The notes: generated by a model from the sequence alone, not told the origin. Numbered from the stretch's first letter, positions 35,358-44,736 are shown. The stretch: 64,000 nucleotides of DNA from Cyanobacteria bacterium SBLK (GCA_017746715.1 JAGHZQ010000056.1:1-64000), one strand, 5' to 3'. Numbers and translations are program-made.

Positions 35358-36272
35358 ATGAACAAGCACGAAATTGTCCGGCTCGTCGATCGACACGCAA
35401 TTGTCGAGGGGGCTACCGATACTCCCCTACAAGGATTGCAGTTATTTCGCGCGAGCAGCCCTGTAGAGCGATTGTTAGGAGTGTACGAACCCGGTATTTG
35501 TGCCATTGTCCAAGGCAGCAAACGGGCATATTTGAATGGCACGACACGCCTCTACAATGAGAGTCAATATCTATGCTGTACGCTCCCTCTTCCTGTAGAG
35601 GCGGAAGTGGTCGAGGCTTCATCGGAAAAACCCCTACTCGGATTCTGGTTAAGCCTTGAAACTCACACAATGCTGGAAACAGTCATGGAAATAGCAGCGC
35701 TCGACAGTTTCCATGACTCGAATCCTGAAGTCATGCCCGGATTGACCGTGGCTGAATGGGACAATGGATTTACCGAGGCATTGGAGCGAATGCTAGCGCT
35801 ACTCGACGATCCCGTTGCCCTCGGCGTGCTTGGCAATGGCCGGATTAAAGAACTCATGTTTGCTGTTCTTCGAGGTAAGGGGGGTTCTTCAATTTGCCAA
35901 ACCTTTAGGGGCATCCAGAAAATATCGCGAGCATTGACCTTCTTGAGGTCTCATCTGTACGAACCTCTCTCCATTGACGATCTGGCTAAACAAGCAGAGA
36001 TGAGCCGTGCGGTGTTTCACCGCAGATTCAAAGAAATCACAACCTACTCCCCCATGCAATTCATCAAACTCCATCGTCTCAATGATGCGTCCAGACTCAT
36101 TGCGAGAGGAACCGCAGTGGGGGAGGCAGCGTACCGGGTGGGATATTCCAGCCAGTCTCAGTTCAGTCGGGATTTCAGTCGGCATTTTGGACGATCGCCT
36201 CGCCAGTGGGGCCGTACCATCGGTTCGATCGGCGGAGATATGCTAACTCTTGAGACCTTATCAACCCGATGA
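35358..36272 (+). CDS. AraC family transcriptional regulator
   Basis: 304 residues. An N-terminal AraC_N cupin-like sensing domain (about 15-185; GVYEPGICAIVQGSKRAYL), then two helix-turn-helix motifs (about 205-300): IDDLAKQAEMSRAVFHRRFK and AAYRVGYSSQSQFSRDFSRH, ending FGRSPRQW. It is divergent from the SDR remnant and hydrolase and probably regulates them from the 114-base intergenic region. Resembles proteobacterial AraC regulators that sit beside SDR and hydrolase genes; horizontal acquisition is inferred. Confidence 0.92.
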   Translation: MNKHEIVRLVDRHAIVEGATDTPLQGLQLFRASSPVERLLGVYEPGICAIVQGSKRAYLNGTTRLYNESQYLCCTLPLPVEAEVVEASSEKPLLGFWLSLETHTMLETVMEIAALDSFHDSNPEVMPGLTVAEWDNGFTEALERMLALLDDPVALGVLGNGRIKELMFAVLRGKGGSSICQTFRGIQKISRALTFLRSHLYEPLSIDDLAKQAEMSRAVFHRRFKEITTYSPMQFIKLHRLNDASRLIARGTAVGEAAYRVGYSSQSQFSRDFSRHFGRSPRQWGRTIGSIGGDMLTLETLSTR

Positions 36273-36648
36273 TTGCACGCATTGGGAAGCGAAGAGAGCT
36301 GAGGGAGAAAATCTGACAGGCGATCGCTGGTAACTAATCCATTGATAACTGAATCAGATAACTGAATAAATCGTGTTACATTTTTTAATAGGGAAATTTC
36401 TCTGAGAGTTTCTCTGCCTTGTTATTTATATTTTCCCCATTTTCTCTCAACTTCATCGAGCGACACGAGTCGGTCAATGTAGATAACACCAGTCACGCAG
36501 ACTGGAAGGGCGCTCGAAACCTTATCATTCGAGCTTTGCTGGCAGTAGCCATGACTAGAAATGGTGATGCTATACAGATTCAAGGCAATCTCTTTGAATC
36601 GGTTAAATACTGCACGGACAACATTTTTCCTTAAGGAATTCGGATTTC
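36273..36648. other. Upstream region of petB
   Basis: 376 bases with no supported gene. The first part may be the right edge of the acquired AraC/hydrolase module; the second must hold the petB promoter. No promoter motif was clear enough to assign. Confidence 0.45.
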
Positions 36649-37317
36649 ATGTTTATCAAGCAAGCAAGAGAATCAAAAGCCTATCAGTGGTTTAACGAAC
36701 GCTTGGAGATTCAGGCGATCGAAGATGATATTGCCAGTAAATACGTTCCCCCTCACGTCAATATTTTTTACTGTTTGGGTGGCGTGACGCTGGTATGCTT
36801 CGTCATTCAGTTTGCCACGGGTTTCGCCATGACCTTCTACTACAAGCCCACGGTAACGGAAGCCTTTAACTCCATTCAGTACATCATGACTGAAGTGAAT
36901 TTCGGCTGGCTCATTCGTTCGGTTCATCGTTGGTCTGCCAGTATGATGGTGCTGATGATGATTCTCCACGTTTTCCGGGTTTATTTGACCGGTGGATTCA
37001 AAAAACCTCGAGAATTAACTTGGGTCACGGGAGTCGTGCTCGCCGTGATTACCGTCACGTTTGGCGTAACGGGATACTCTCTCCCTTGGGATCAAGTGGG
37101 ATTCTGGGCGGTTAATATCGTTTCTGGGGTTCCCGCAGCTATTCCCGTGGTCGGCGATCAATTGGTCGAACTCATGCGCGGTAGCGTATCCGTCGGACAG
37201 GCAACTCTGACTCGTTTCTACAGCTTGCACACTTTTGTTTTGCCCTGGTCCATCGCGGTCTTCATGTTGGCTCACTTCTTGATGATCCGCAAGCAAGGCA
37301 TTTCCGGTCCCCTCTAA
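36649..37317 (+). CDS. petB: Cytochrome b6
   Basis: 222 residues, four TM helices. Heme-ligand His pairs are in RSVHRWSASMM / ILHVFRV and SLHTFVLPW / LAHFLMIRKQG. The Cys that binds the extra heme is in NIFYCLGG. The N-terminal MFIKQARESKAYQWFNERLE fits the cyanobacterial form. Core quinol-oxidising subunit of the cytochrome b6f complex in thylakoids. petD follows 145 bases downstream, the standard petBD arrangement. Confidence 0.98.
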   Translation: MFIKQARESKAYQWFNERLEIQAIEDDIASKYVPPHVNIFYCLGGVTLVCFVIQFATGFAMTFYYKPTVTEAFNSIQYIMTEVNFGWLIRSVHRWSASMMVLMMILHVFRVYLTGGFKKPRELTWVTGVVLAVITVTFGVTGYSLPWDQVGFWAVNIVSGVPAAIPVVGDQLVELMRGSVSVGQATLTRFYSLHTFVLPWSIAVFMLAHFLMIRKQGISGPL

Positions 37318-37462
37318 ACCCGGAAAAACTGGCGATCGGGTGAGAATTTTCCTACAATTGGTTTAATTTCATGGCTTTTCTCATCCGAAGTCGCCCTCAT
37401 TAGGAATTAGTTGCGACGAAGCGATCGCAATATTTCGTGAATTTAGGAGACACCGATTCATC

Positions 37463-37945
37463 ATGTCAACCCTCAAAAAACCGGATCTCAGCGATCCCAA
37501 ACTCCGGGCCAAACTGGCTCAAGGCATGGGCCACAACTACTACGGCGAACCCGCCTGGCCTAACGATCTGCTTTACGTGTTCCCCATTGTGATCATGGGA
37601 ACCATTGCTTTAAATATCGGTTTGGCCGTGCTCGATCCCGCTACCGTTGGCGAACCCGCCAATCCTTTCGCGACCCCGTTGGAAATTTTACCGGAATGGT
37701 ATCTCTATCCCACCTTCCAAATTTTGCGGATTTTACCAAACAAACTCTTAGGAATTGCTTGTATGGCAGCTATTCCTTTGGGTTTAATGTTGATTCCTTT
37801 CATTGAAAGCGTCAACAAGTTCCAAAATCCCTTCCGTCGTCCTCTTGCAACGACGATTTTCTTATTTGGAACGGCTGTTACCCTCTGGTTGGGTGCGGGA
37901 GCGATTTTCCCCTTAGATAAGTCTTTAACTTTGGGCTTATTCTAA
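37463..37945 (+). CDS. petD: Cytochrome b6f complex subunit IV
   Basis: 160 residues, three TM helices. The quinol-site signature PEWYLYP is present, with KKPDLSDPKLRAKLAQGMGH at the N-terminus. Equivalent to the C-terminal half of mitochondrial cytochrome b; it forms the Qo site with PetB. Followed closely by a strong terminator. Confidence 0.98.
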   Translation: MSTLKKPDLSDPKLRAKLAQGMGHNYYGEPAWPNDLLYVFPIVIMGTIALNIGLAVLDPATVGEPANPFATPLEILPEWYLYPTFQILRILPNKLLGIACMAAIPLGLMLIPFIESVNKFQNPFRRPLATTIFLFGTAVTLWLGAGAIFPLDKSLTLGLF

Positions 37946-37967
37946 GCTGAAAGTTCCAAAATCACTC

Positions 37968-38004
37968 AAAAAAGAGCTATCTTTTAAAGATAGCTCTTTT
38001 TTTT
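37968..38004 (+). terminator. Rho-independent terminator of petBD
   Basis: AAAAAAGAGCTATCTTT pairs with AAAGATAGCTCTTTTTTTT around a short TA turn, 23 bases after the petD stop. Perfect stem followed by a T-tract; may act in both directions. Confidence 0.92.
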
Positions 38005-38041
38005 GGGATCGAGTTAAGTAAAGTTAAAACCTCAGTCAGTT

Positions 38042-38278
38042 CTAACTATTATCTTGTATGAGTAAAGCCCATGTTTTATGGCCGGCAGAAGAGGCCTCTC
38101 CAAGAACGCACCACCAGCGAACGTAATCGTAGTTAGTAGACCCATAAAATTCACATTCTTCCAAAGTTTCAAACGGGCCGAGTACAGCAGCAAGTGGTGC
38201 GGCTTGGGCAGGAAAAGAGAATGCAAAGGACAACACGAGAGCAAGAACGAGTCCAAAGGTAGCTAGGATTTTTTTCAT
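38042..38278 (-). CDS. Small exported protein
   Basis: 78 residues. Clear signal peptide (MKKILATFGLVLALVLSFAF, cleavage likely after PAQA), leaving a mature part of about 50 residues with two Cys (LEECEFYG, WWCVLGE) that could form a disulfide. GAGG lies seven bases before the ATG. Function unknown. Convergent with petD. Confidence 0.75.
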   Translation of the reverse strand: MKKILATFGLVLALVLSFAFSFPAQAAPLAAVLGPFETLEECEFYGSTNYDYVRWWCVLGEASSAGHKTWALLIQDNS

Positions 38279-38319
38279 GGTTATATCCTCAAGTCATTGG
38301 TTTTATTAACCCCAGCCTT

Positions 38320-38425
38320 TATAGCACTACGTTTCAAGATTAGGACATCTCTAAAGGCTGAAACCCAGTCAAAACTTGACTGTTGCCCATTCGCTGTTCC
38401 CTGTTTTCTAGCGCGTAGTGCTATA
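38320..38425. mobile_element. MITE-like element with 12-base terminal inverted repeats
   Basis: TATAGCACTACG at 38320-38331 and its exact reverse complement CGTAGTGCTATA at 38414-38425 bound a 106-base non-coding segment. Size and perfect terminal repeats fit a miniature inverted-repeat transposable element; the parental transposase is not in the window. TA dinucleotides at the ends suggest an IS630/mariner-like target, unproven. Confidence 0.65.
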
Positions 38426-38824
38426 TCATTGGCGGGCAATCTATGATTAAGTTTGGCGATCGAGAATTTAAAGCTCAAAACTTAATTAACTCAGAGTATA
38501 GCTGCATCCATACTCACTCAAAAAAAAAATTGAAAATTTAAGATTTTCAAATAAATAAGACTGTTGCATTAATGAGGAGAGATTATCGATCGCAATTCCT
38601 CAAACTCTCAGATTTGGGAGGAAATTGAGCAAGGGTTCCCTCAAACATTCCTTAGAATTTGGGATTTTGCGTGGCAGTACCGAGATGGGTCAGACCTCTC
38701 CTTGTAGGCTAGACTAGGAAGCGAACAAACTGGGAAAAAGGCAAAATTTGCTACTGACGGGTGTTTCTCGCACTACGAGATACCGTCTCGCGGTTTGGGA
38801 TGACAAAATTTAGCGCGTAACATC
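38426..38824. other. Intergenic region upstream of the PP2C phosphatase
   Basis: 399 bases. AT-rich at the left (poly-A near 38521), no supported gene, no clear hairpin terminator. Probably holds the promoter of the phosphatase gene. Confidence 0.4.
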
Positions 38825-41059
38825 ATGGCTAATTCTGGGGTTATTCTTCACTGTTCTCAATCGGATTGTCAAGCCGCCAATCCCGAAAGCCATCAATTTT
38901 GCTCTGCGTGCAATACGCCCCTGATTCGCCACTATTTACGGACGATCGGTGGGGAAATCGATCGCAAGCCAGGAGAACTCATCAGCGATCGCTACCTTCT
39001 CATTCGACCCTGCATCGTTCTCGACACCAAACCCGCACTTCCCCCAAACTTCCCCGAAGAACCCCCAGAAGAACTTTTACCCTATCTCCGGCTTTTTTCC
39101 CAAAGATTGCACGTCCCGCAAATTTACGGACGGCTTTTCCCAGAAGAGACGACCCCGAAAGCAACGTGGTTGTTGGAATACGGAACGCCCCTCAATGCCA
39201 GACAATGCAAAAATGGGCAAATTTTTCCGCTTTTGCGAGACCTCTGGCGACAATCGACGGCGCTGCGCCAGTTAAATTGGTTGTGGCAGATGGCGAAATT
39301 ATGGCAACCCTTGCAAGAAGAGAAAGTGGCTTCGAGTCTGCTTTATCCTTCTCTGTTAGGCGTTCGGGGTTCTCTCCTCAAACTGTTAGAATTGCAACGG
39401 GATACCGAACCCGTCTCCCTAACTCGCCTAGGGGAACTTTGGCTATCTTGGGTATCCGACGCATCGCCCTTGATTCGTAAGTTTTTACGAGAATTATGCG
39501 ATCGCGTCATCGCGGGAGAAATTGGCGAATCCGTCCGCATCGTAGCGCTTCTCGACTACGCCATCGCTCAATGCAGCAAGTCCCGTCGCTGTCGCCATCA
39601 AATTTTTGCTCGCACGGATACGGGGAAATTGCGATCGCATAATGAGGATGCTTGCTATCCCCCCGACGGTCAGGGGTTGGACTCTGCGAAAGGAGAATGG
39701 CCCCTTGCGATTGTTTGCGATGGCATTGGCGGTCACGATGGAGGCGAAGTCGCCTCTCACTTAGCCATTAGCGGCATTCGCAAAGAGCTTCCCTCCCTGT
39801 TCGATCCGCAAAACAAGCCCGTCGGTCCCAATGCCATCGCCCAATTCCTCGAAAATACCATCCTCAATGTTAACGATACCATCGGCGATCGCAACGATAA
39901 AGAACGCCGTCGGGATAAACGCCGTATGGGTACCACGATGGTTATGGCCGTGGCTCGCAATCAACACATGTTTTTTACCCATGTCGGCGATTCCCGCATT
40001 TATTGGATTACCCGCGATTCCTGCCATCAAATCACGGTGGATGACGATATTGCCTCTCGAGAGGTTCGCTTGGGCTATGCCTTATATCGCGATGCCCTGA
40101 CCTTTCCCAGTGGCGGTGCTTTGATACAAGCCTTGGGAATGAGTGCTTCTACTCGCTTGTATCCCGCTCTCGATCGCCTCGTTCTCGATGAGGATTGTTT
40201 GTTTCTCCTTTGTTCTGATGGGTTGAGCGATCGCGATCGCGTAGAACAGTATTGGCACGGAGAAATCGCCCCCATTTTGACGGGAGAAAAGAAAGTTAAA
40301 GACGTTTGCGATCGCTTGATCGATTTAGCCAATGAAAAAAATGGTCACGATAATGTGACGGTTGCTCTCATTCATTGCCAGATCGTCCCCAGTACTGCAA
40401 GCGGAAGCAATATTATCAATTATCCCCAAGGACGGGAGAATAGCAAACCTCAGCCTTCTCCTGTAAATACTGAGGTTGCTCCCGCTCAAATGGAAAAGCG
40501 AGACAAAAGTTCGCGATCGCTGTTCGTTGGCTCTTTTTTCATTCTTCTTTTCCTCTTAGGGGGCGCGAGCGTTTTATCTTATTTTTTATTTCCCGAAGTA
40601 CGCCAGCAAACCAACCGACTTTTAGGCAATACTCCCGTTGCCAGCAACTCGACATCGGTGGAGATTCCCACGCCTTCTCCTGGGGCAAATTCCCTCGATT
40701 GGGAGACTTTAAAGATTGGCGATGGTATCTGGGTAAAGGAGGCGATTGCTTTACCGGTTTCTGCGATCGAGCCAGAAGAAACGGCTCTAGAATTCGTGCA
40801 AATCTCCCCTCAAACCGTTTTAAAAGTGATTGGTAAAAAAGAGAGTGCTGATGGAGCAATGTGGTTAAAGGTGCAAGTCTGTCCATCCAATCCAAGAAAA
40901 ACAGAGGAGAACGATGGCGAAATTCAACTGCCCGCTCCTCCCGAAGAATTAGAAAATTCCCAAAACGATCGAGAACGAACGCAAACGCAAGAAGCATGGT
41001 TTCGAGTTGATATCGATCCTGGATTTGAAGTACAACCCATTGACCCCTCTTGTCACTAA
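38825..41059 (+). CDS. PP2C-type Ser/Thr protein phosphatase with zinc ribbon and TM segment
   Basis: 744 residues. Zinc ribbon at 10-29 (Cys10, Cys15, Cys26, Cys29), an unrecognised region 40-255, PP2C domain about 260-525 with the metal aspartates in SHNEDA, VCDGIGGHDGG, SDGLSDRD and GHDNVTVAL, a TM helix at about 565-585, and a C-terminal SH3-like or binding region. Dephosphorylates phospho-Ser/Thr proteins; membrane-anchored with the catalytic part in the cytoplasm. The zinc ribbon resembles that of the kinase at 55955-57646, suggesting shared targeting. Region 40-255 may be a relic kinase-like domain. Confidence 0.88.
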   Translation: MANSGVILHCSQSDCQAANPESHQFCSACNTPLIRHYLRTIGGEIDRKPGELISDRYLLIRPCIVLDTKPALPPNFPEEPPEELLPYLRLFSQRLHVPQIYGRLFPEETTPKATWLLEYGTPLNARQCKNGQIFPLLRDLWRQSTALRQLNWLWQMAKLWQPLQEEKVASSLLYPSLLGVRGSLLKLLELQRDTEPVSLTRLGELWLSWVSDASPLIRKFLRELCDRVIAGEIGESVRIVALLDYAIAQCSKSRRCRHQIFARTDTGKLRSHNEDACYPPDGQGLDSAKGEWPLAIVCDGIGGHDGGEVASHLAISGIRKELPSLFDPQNKPVGPNAIAQFLENTILNVNDTIGDRNDKERRRDKRRMGTTMVMAVARNQHMFFTHVGDSRIYWITRDSCHQITVDDDIASREVRLGYALYRDALTFPSGGALIQALGMSASTRLYPALDRLVLDEDCLFLLCSDGLSDRDRVEQYWHGEIAPILTGEKKVKDVCDRLIDLANEKNGHDNVTVALIHCQIVPSTASGSNIINYPQGRENSKPQPSPVNTEVAPAQMEKRDKSSRSLFVGSFFILLFLLGGASVLSYFLFPEVRQQTNRLLGNTPVASNSTSVEIPTPSPGANSLDWETLKIGDGIWVKEAIALPVSAIEPEETALEFVQISPQTVLKVIGKKESADGAMWLKVQVCPSNPRKTEENDGEIQLPAPPEELENSQNDRERTQTQEAWFRVDIDPGFEVQPIDPSCH

Positions 41060-41088
41060 AAGGAGGGTTAGGAGCATCGAAACTCTAA

Positions 41089-41919
41089 TTATTTGATCTT
41101 GTCTTGGTGTAAATCCTCTAAATTTTGCGTTCTATTAATTCGCACGGAGGATTGAGATGTTTTACCGCGCTCTAATGCTTCCGTCCACTGCTTCGCTAAA
41201 GAAATTAAATCAGAAGGCATCATGACTAAAGTTGTTGTGTTATTTTCCGCACCAATTTCTGTCAGCATTTGTAACCGTCGTAACTCCAAAGCTGCCGGAT
41301 TTTCTACAATTTTTTTCGAGGCTTCTGCGAGTTTAATTGAAGCCTCTTGTTCGGCAGCAGCTTTAATCAAACGCGCTCTTTTTTCGCGCACGGCTTCCGC
41401 TTCTTTCGCCATTGCTCGTTGCATAGCGACAGGAATTTCTACATCTTTAATTTCTACTCGTTCAATTTCAACTCCCCAAGGTGCAGTGATTTCATCGACA
41501 ATTTCTTGAACTTTATAATTGATCTTATCGCGATTCTGTAAAACATCATCAAGGATATTTTGTCCAACCACATTTCGCAATGTTGTCATGGCTGTTTGAT
41601 AAACTGCATCTTGATATTTTTCTACCTTATTAATGGCTTTATTGGGGTCGAGAATACGATAATAAAGAACGGCATTGACTTTAATCGTTACACTGTCAGC
41701 CGTGACCGCTTCTTGTGGGGCAATATCGACAGTTTTTGTGCGAATATCTACTCTAGTTTTTTGGTCGATCGCAGGGATAATCCAATACAGTCCAGGACCT
41801 TTAATGGTGTTGTAACGCCCCAAACGAAAAATCACTCCTCGCTGATACTCGCGATCGATTTTAATCCCACTGAGGGCATAAAAAAGAGCGATACCTCCAA
41901 GAATTACTAGAGCTTCCAT
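41089..41919 (-). CDS. Slipin/stomatin-like SPFH protein
   Basis: About 276 residues from the ATG at 41919, which has GGGAGG six bases upstream; the frame extends to 41991. One N-terminal TM segment (ALVILGGIALFYALSG), the SPFH domain (REYQRGVIFRLGRY, GPGLYWIIPAID), a coiled coil (AVREKRARLIKAAAEQEAS) and the MMPSDL region near the C-terminus as in p-slipins. Oligomeric membrane scaffold. No NfeD partner adjoins it, unlike the SPFH gene at 14923. Confidence 0.9.
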   Translation of the reverse strand: MEALVILGGIALFYALSGIKIDREYQRGVIFRLGRYNTIKGPGLYWIIPAIDQKTRVDIRTKTVDIAPQEAVTADSVTIKVNAVLYYRILDPNKAINKVEKYQDAVYQTAMTTLRNVVGQNILDDVLQNRDKINYKVQEIVDEITAPWGVEIERVEIKDVEIPVAMQRAMAKEAEAVREKRARLIKAAAEQEASIKLAEASKKIVENPAALELRRLQMLTEIGAENNTTTLVMMPSDLISLAKQWTEALERGKTSQSSVRINRTQNLEDLHQDKIK

Positions 41920-42027
41920 TACAATCCTCCCAAAATTCATTCTCGCAGTTTCTACTTCTAGGTTGACTCGAGAAACAGGAGTTTGAGTCAAATATTCAAC
42001 AGTTTTTTACAATTACTTTGCAAAACT

Positions 42028-43089
42028 TTAGGGAATGAGGCGAAATCTTGCCATGAGCGGGAGGTGATCCGAGGCTTGTCGGGCTTCGCGAACAACTCGC
42101 CATTCGAGGAGTTCCAAGCGATCGCGGCTGTAAAAAATATAGTCGATTTTGGCGATGGGATCGTCAGCAGGAAAGGTTTTGGCTTCCTGGGAAAGTAGGC
42201 GATCGCTCTGGACGACAGGAACGAGATCCCTTAGATCGAGCAGTAGGGAAATGGTTGGTTGGGGATGCTCGGGAGAAGGCGGCGGACTATTAAAATCTCC
42301 CATGAGTAGAATAGGATATTCCTGATATTTTGCGAGTAATTGTTGAAGAAATTGCGTTTGCTTTCGGCGAGTCGGTTTATCAAAGGCTTCGAGGTGAACG
42401 TTAATTAAAATAACCGTTTCATCTCGAACTTTAAGGCGCACAATTTGAGCAAGGCGATCGAGATAAAAGGCATTATAATAAAAAGGATTATCGACAACTT
42501 TTTCTAAGACAATGCGATCGTGTTCTTGGATGGGATAACAGCTGAGAATGGCTTGTCCGGAAAGGAGGCGACCAAAATGAGCGGAGAAGGGGAAATAGGG
42601 AAAGGGAACGTAGTTTTTATCCCAATTGACGGCGATCGCGTGATTTTTCATGCCCAAGCCTCGGGCTAATTTATCAACTTGATTGATGTTAAAAGAACGC
42701 TGAGAATTAAGGTCGATTTCTTGCAGGGCGATCGCATCGATTTTTAGGGGTTTTAACGCTTGAATTACCGCGTTTAAATTCTTCTCAAAAAATTCTAAAG
42801 TTCGCGGTTTCGCGGTATTATTAGTTAATCCCGACAAATAGCCAAGATTGTAAGAAACAACCGCGAACGTATCGTCTTTCTCGTTATTTTGTTCGCGATC
42901 GCTTTCCTCGGAAATAATTTCTGCATATTTGTCTTGCGGATAACTTCCCGAAGAAGCCCAAAAATAGAAAAGAACGAGAGCAAGAAAGGGAATGCTTAAA
43001 ACAATCCCAATGATTTTTAAGATCGGTATCAAAACTGAAATTTTAATCGTTTTATCCTCATACAAAAACCCAACCCCAACCCCTCCCAA
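42028..43089 (-). CDS. Endonuclease/exonuclease/phosphatase (EEP) family protein
   Basis: 353 residues. One N-terminal TM helix (about 25-48), then the EEP fold: SYNLGYLSG, ALQEIDLNSQRS (metal Glu), GDFNSPP (Asp/Asn pair), DYIFYSRD, and the catalytic ASDHLPLMARF. Could act on phosphodiesters in nucleic acid or lipids; the membrane anchor suggests an extracytoplasmic site. The extreme N-terminus is encoded by CCCAACCCCTCCCAAGAG-type repeat DNA shared with about 16520, so the true start is probably later. Confidence 0.78.
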   Translation of the reverse strand: MGGVGVGFLYEDKTIKISVLIPILKIIGIVLSIPFLALVLFYFWASSGSYPQDKYAEIISEESDREQNNEKDDTFAVVSYNLGYLSGLTNNTAKPRTLEFFEKNLNAVIQALKPLKIDAIALQEIDLNSQRSFNINQVDKLARGLGMKNHAIAVNWDKNYVPFPYFPFSAHFGRLLSGQAILSCYPIQEHDRIVLEKVVDNPFYYNAFYLDRLAQIVRLKVRDETVILINVHLEAFDKPTRRKQTQFLQQLLAKYQEYPILLMGDFNSPPPSPEHPQPTISLLLDLRDLVPVVQSDRLLSQEAKTFPADDPIAKIDYIFYSRDRLELLEWRVVREARQASDHLPLMARFRLIP

Positions 43090-43108
43090 GAGAAGAGACA
43101 GCGATAAT

Positions 43109-43885
43109 TTAATCCATTAACAATCCCTTTGATTTAGCCATTTTTAACCAATTAGGATATTCAGTCATTAATTTATCGTAGAGTTTATCGTCGCTAAATG
43201 CGAGAGGGTTAGAAACGCTGAAAAAATCAGCATTGTCGATATAGCGATTTTTGAGATTGTCCAAACCTTCTAAAAAGGCAAAATTCCCCGAACCGATCGC
43301 CATAAATTGCCAAAAGATGGGTTCGTAAGACGCTCTCGTTAGTTGTTCTTCCGTAACTTGGCGATCCATTGACGCACCATCGGTGACAAACATGACATAA
43401 ACGGGTTGGGAAGATGCTATCGGCTCTTTTTGTGGTTGGTTTCCACCCCTGCCAAATAAGCCGCCAAACATGCCGGTTGTTGGTTCGCTTACCGTCCCCG
43501 GAAAATAATAATTGCGAATGGTTTTAATCACCTTTCCATAATACGTTCCTCCTTCTAGGGGATAGCGTTGCTGAAGATTGCCAATAAAGTTTTGGAAGTT
43601 TCTTAAGTTCATATCTCCCGCATCATGGGAGTTTGCACCAAAGAGAAAGATATTAATCGCACCATCATCATCAAATTGACACCCCAAAGCCAAAATTCTT
43701 TCGGCGAATTGTTGTATTTTCCCAGAGGAATAGAGGCTCGACATCGAACCGGAAATATCCAAACATAAAGCAACCTTAGCGCGATGTTGCTTTAAATTGG
43801 CCTTCTTCAGAGAAACGTCGGCCTTTTTTGCCAGATCGATTAATTGAGGAGCTTCTTTTTCGATCTTTTCTAAAGAGATACCCAT
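43109..43885 (-). CDS. TerF-like von Willebrand factor A domain protein
   Basis: 258 residues, one vWA domain with a complete MIDAS: DISGSMSS (Asp43, Ser45, Ser47), a Thr in GGTYYGK, and Asp in MFVTDGAS. A Gly/Phe-rich loop (MFGGLFGRGG) interrupts the fold. Such vWA proteins accompany TerD-family genes in tellurite/phage/stress clusters and are thought to bind metal-bridged partners. Third gene of the terD-terD-vWA group. Confidence 0.85.
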   Translation of the reverse strand: MGISLEKIEKEAPQLIDLAKKADVSLKKANLKQHRAKVALCLDISGSMSSLYSSGKIQQFAERILALGCQFDDDGAINIFLFGANSHDAGDMNLRNFQNFIGNLQQRYPLEGGTYYGKVIKTIRNYYFPGTVSEPTTGMFGGLFGRGGNQPQKEPIASSQPVYVMFVTDGASMDRQVTEEQLTRASYEPIFWQFMAIGSGNFAFLEGLDNLKNRYIDNADFFSVSNPLAFSDDKLYDKLMTEYPNWLKMAKSKGLLMD

Positions 43886-44006
43886 TGTTCTAACTTTCTG
43901 TGAATTGATATTTTAAAGAATGCGATCGCGAGAATCTCGACAACTCCTCGCAGCGATTAAGGCGGACACTGTTGGTGACAACTTAACGCTCTTACCTCTT
44001 TCCTTC

Positions 44007-44024
44007 CTAGGGTGCAAACCCTAG
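44007..44024. other. Perfect hairpin between terD and vWA genes
   Basis: CTAGGGT GCAA ACCCTAG: seven-base stem with a four-base loop, located in the 165-base gap between the terD-like gene and the vWA gene. No T-run. May stabilise or attenuate the transcript. Confidence 0.4.
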
Positions 44025-44050
44025 ACTTAATGACAATGCCCGCCCTGTTA

Positions 44051-44632
44051 TCATTGAGGCGGTTGATAATATTTTTCGACAAACGCATCCAAGCCTGCAT
44101 TATAACCCTGTCCTACAGCTTGAAAACGCCAAGCTCCATCCTTGCGATACAATCGTCCGAATTCGATCGCGGCTTCCGTAGAAAAATCTTCATCGAGTTC
44201 GTAACGGGTAATTTCTTTTTCGGTTTTCGCATCGGCAATGCGAATAAAACCATTTCTGATTTGACCGAAATTTTGTCGTCTTGCTTGTGCTTCGTGAATG
44301 GTAACGACAAAAATCAATTCTTCCACTACTGGATCGATTTTATTGAGGTTAACTTCAATGGTTTCGTCGTCCCCTTCTCCCACTCCAGTTCGATTGTCGC
44401 CGAGGTGTTCTACCCCGCCATCGAGAGAAGTTAAGTTATTGTAGTAAACAAAGTATTTATCGGCGGGAATTTTTCCATTTGCACCCAACATAAATACAGA
44501 TGTATCTAGATCGAAAGCAGACCCCGTATCCGTGGTGTTAATATCCCATCCCAAGCCAACCCACGCATTGGTTAATCCGGGGGCTTCTTTGGAAAGATCG
44601 ATTCGTTCGCCCTTGGTTAAATTAATAGTCAT
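44051..44632 (-). CDS. TerD family protein
   Basis: 193 residues, one TerD domain. Seen: MTINLTKGERIDLSKEAPGL at the start, GLGWDIN, FDLDTSVFMLG, HLGDNRTGVGEGDDE (the acidic Ca2+-binding loop), ELIFVVTIHEA, FGQIRNGFIRI. TerD proteins bind Ca2+ and are tied to tellurite and general stress resistance; the molecular role is unresolved. Paralogue of the next gene upstream (44737-45336). Confidence 0.92.
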   Translation of the reverse strand: MTINLTKGERIDLSKEAPGLTNAWVGLGWDINTTDTGSAFDLDTSVFMLGANGKIPADKYFVYYNNLTSLDGGVEHLGDNRTGVGEGDDETIEVNLNKIDPVVEELIFVVTIHEAQARRQNFGQIRNGFIRIADAKTEKEITRYELDEDFSTEAAIEFGRLYRKDGAWRFQAVGQGYNAGLDAFVEKYYQPPQ

Positions 44633-44736
44633 TGGAACTCCCTAGGATTGCAATTTCGATCGCATTTGAGCATTAACCCGATCTTATCTCGATCTCTACA
44701 AAGCCGTCGTTAAAATTGCGGATTTTTTACAATTTC

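Noticed and set aside
38866..39480. 204-codon plus-strand ORF inside the PP2C gene
   Set aside because: It is in another frame of a gene with clear motifs; composition is Arg/Ser/Pro-rich as expected for an out-of-frame reading.
43060..43095. CCCAACCCCTCCCAAGAG sequence as a regulatory site (also near 16520)
   Set aside because: The two copies lie in unrelated contexts, one inside a called N-terminus, so a general interspersed repeat is the simpler explanation.
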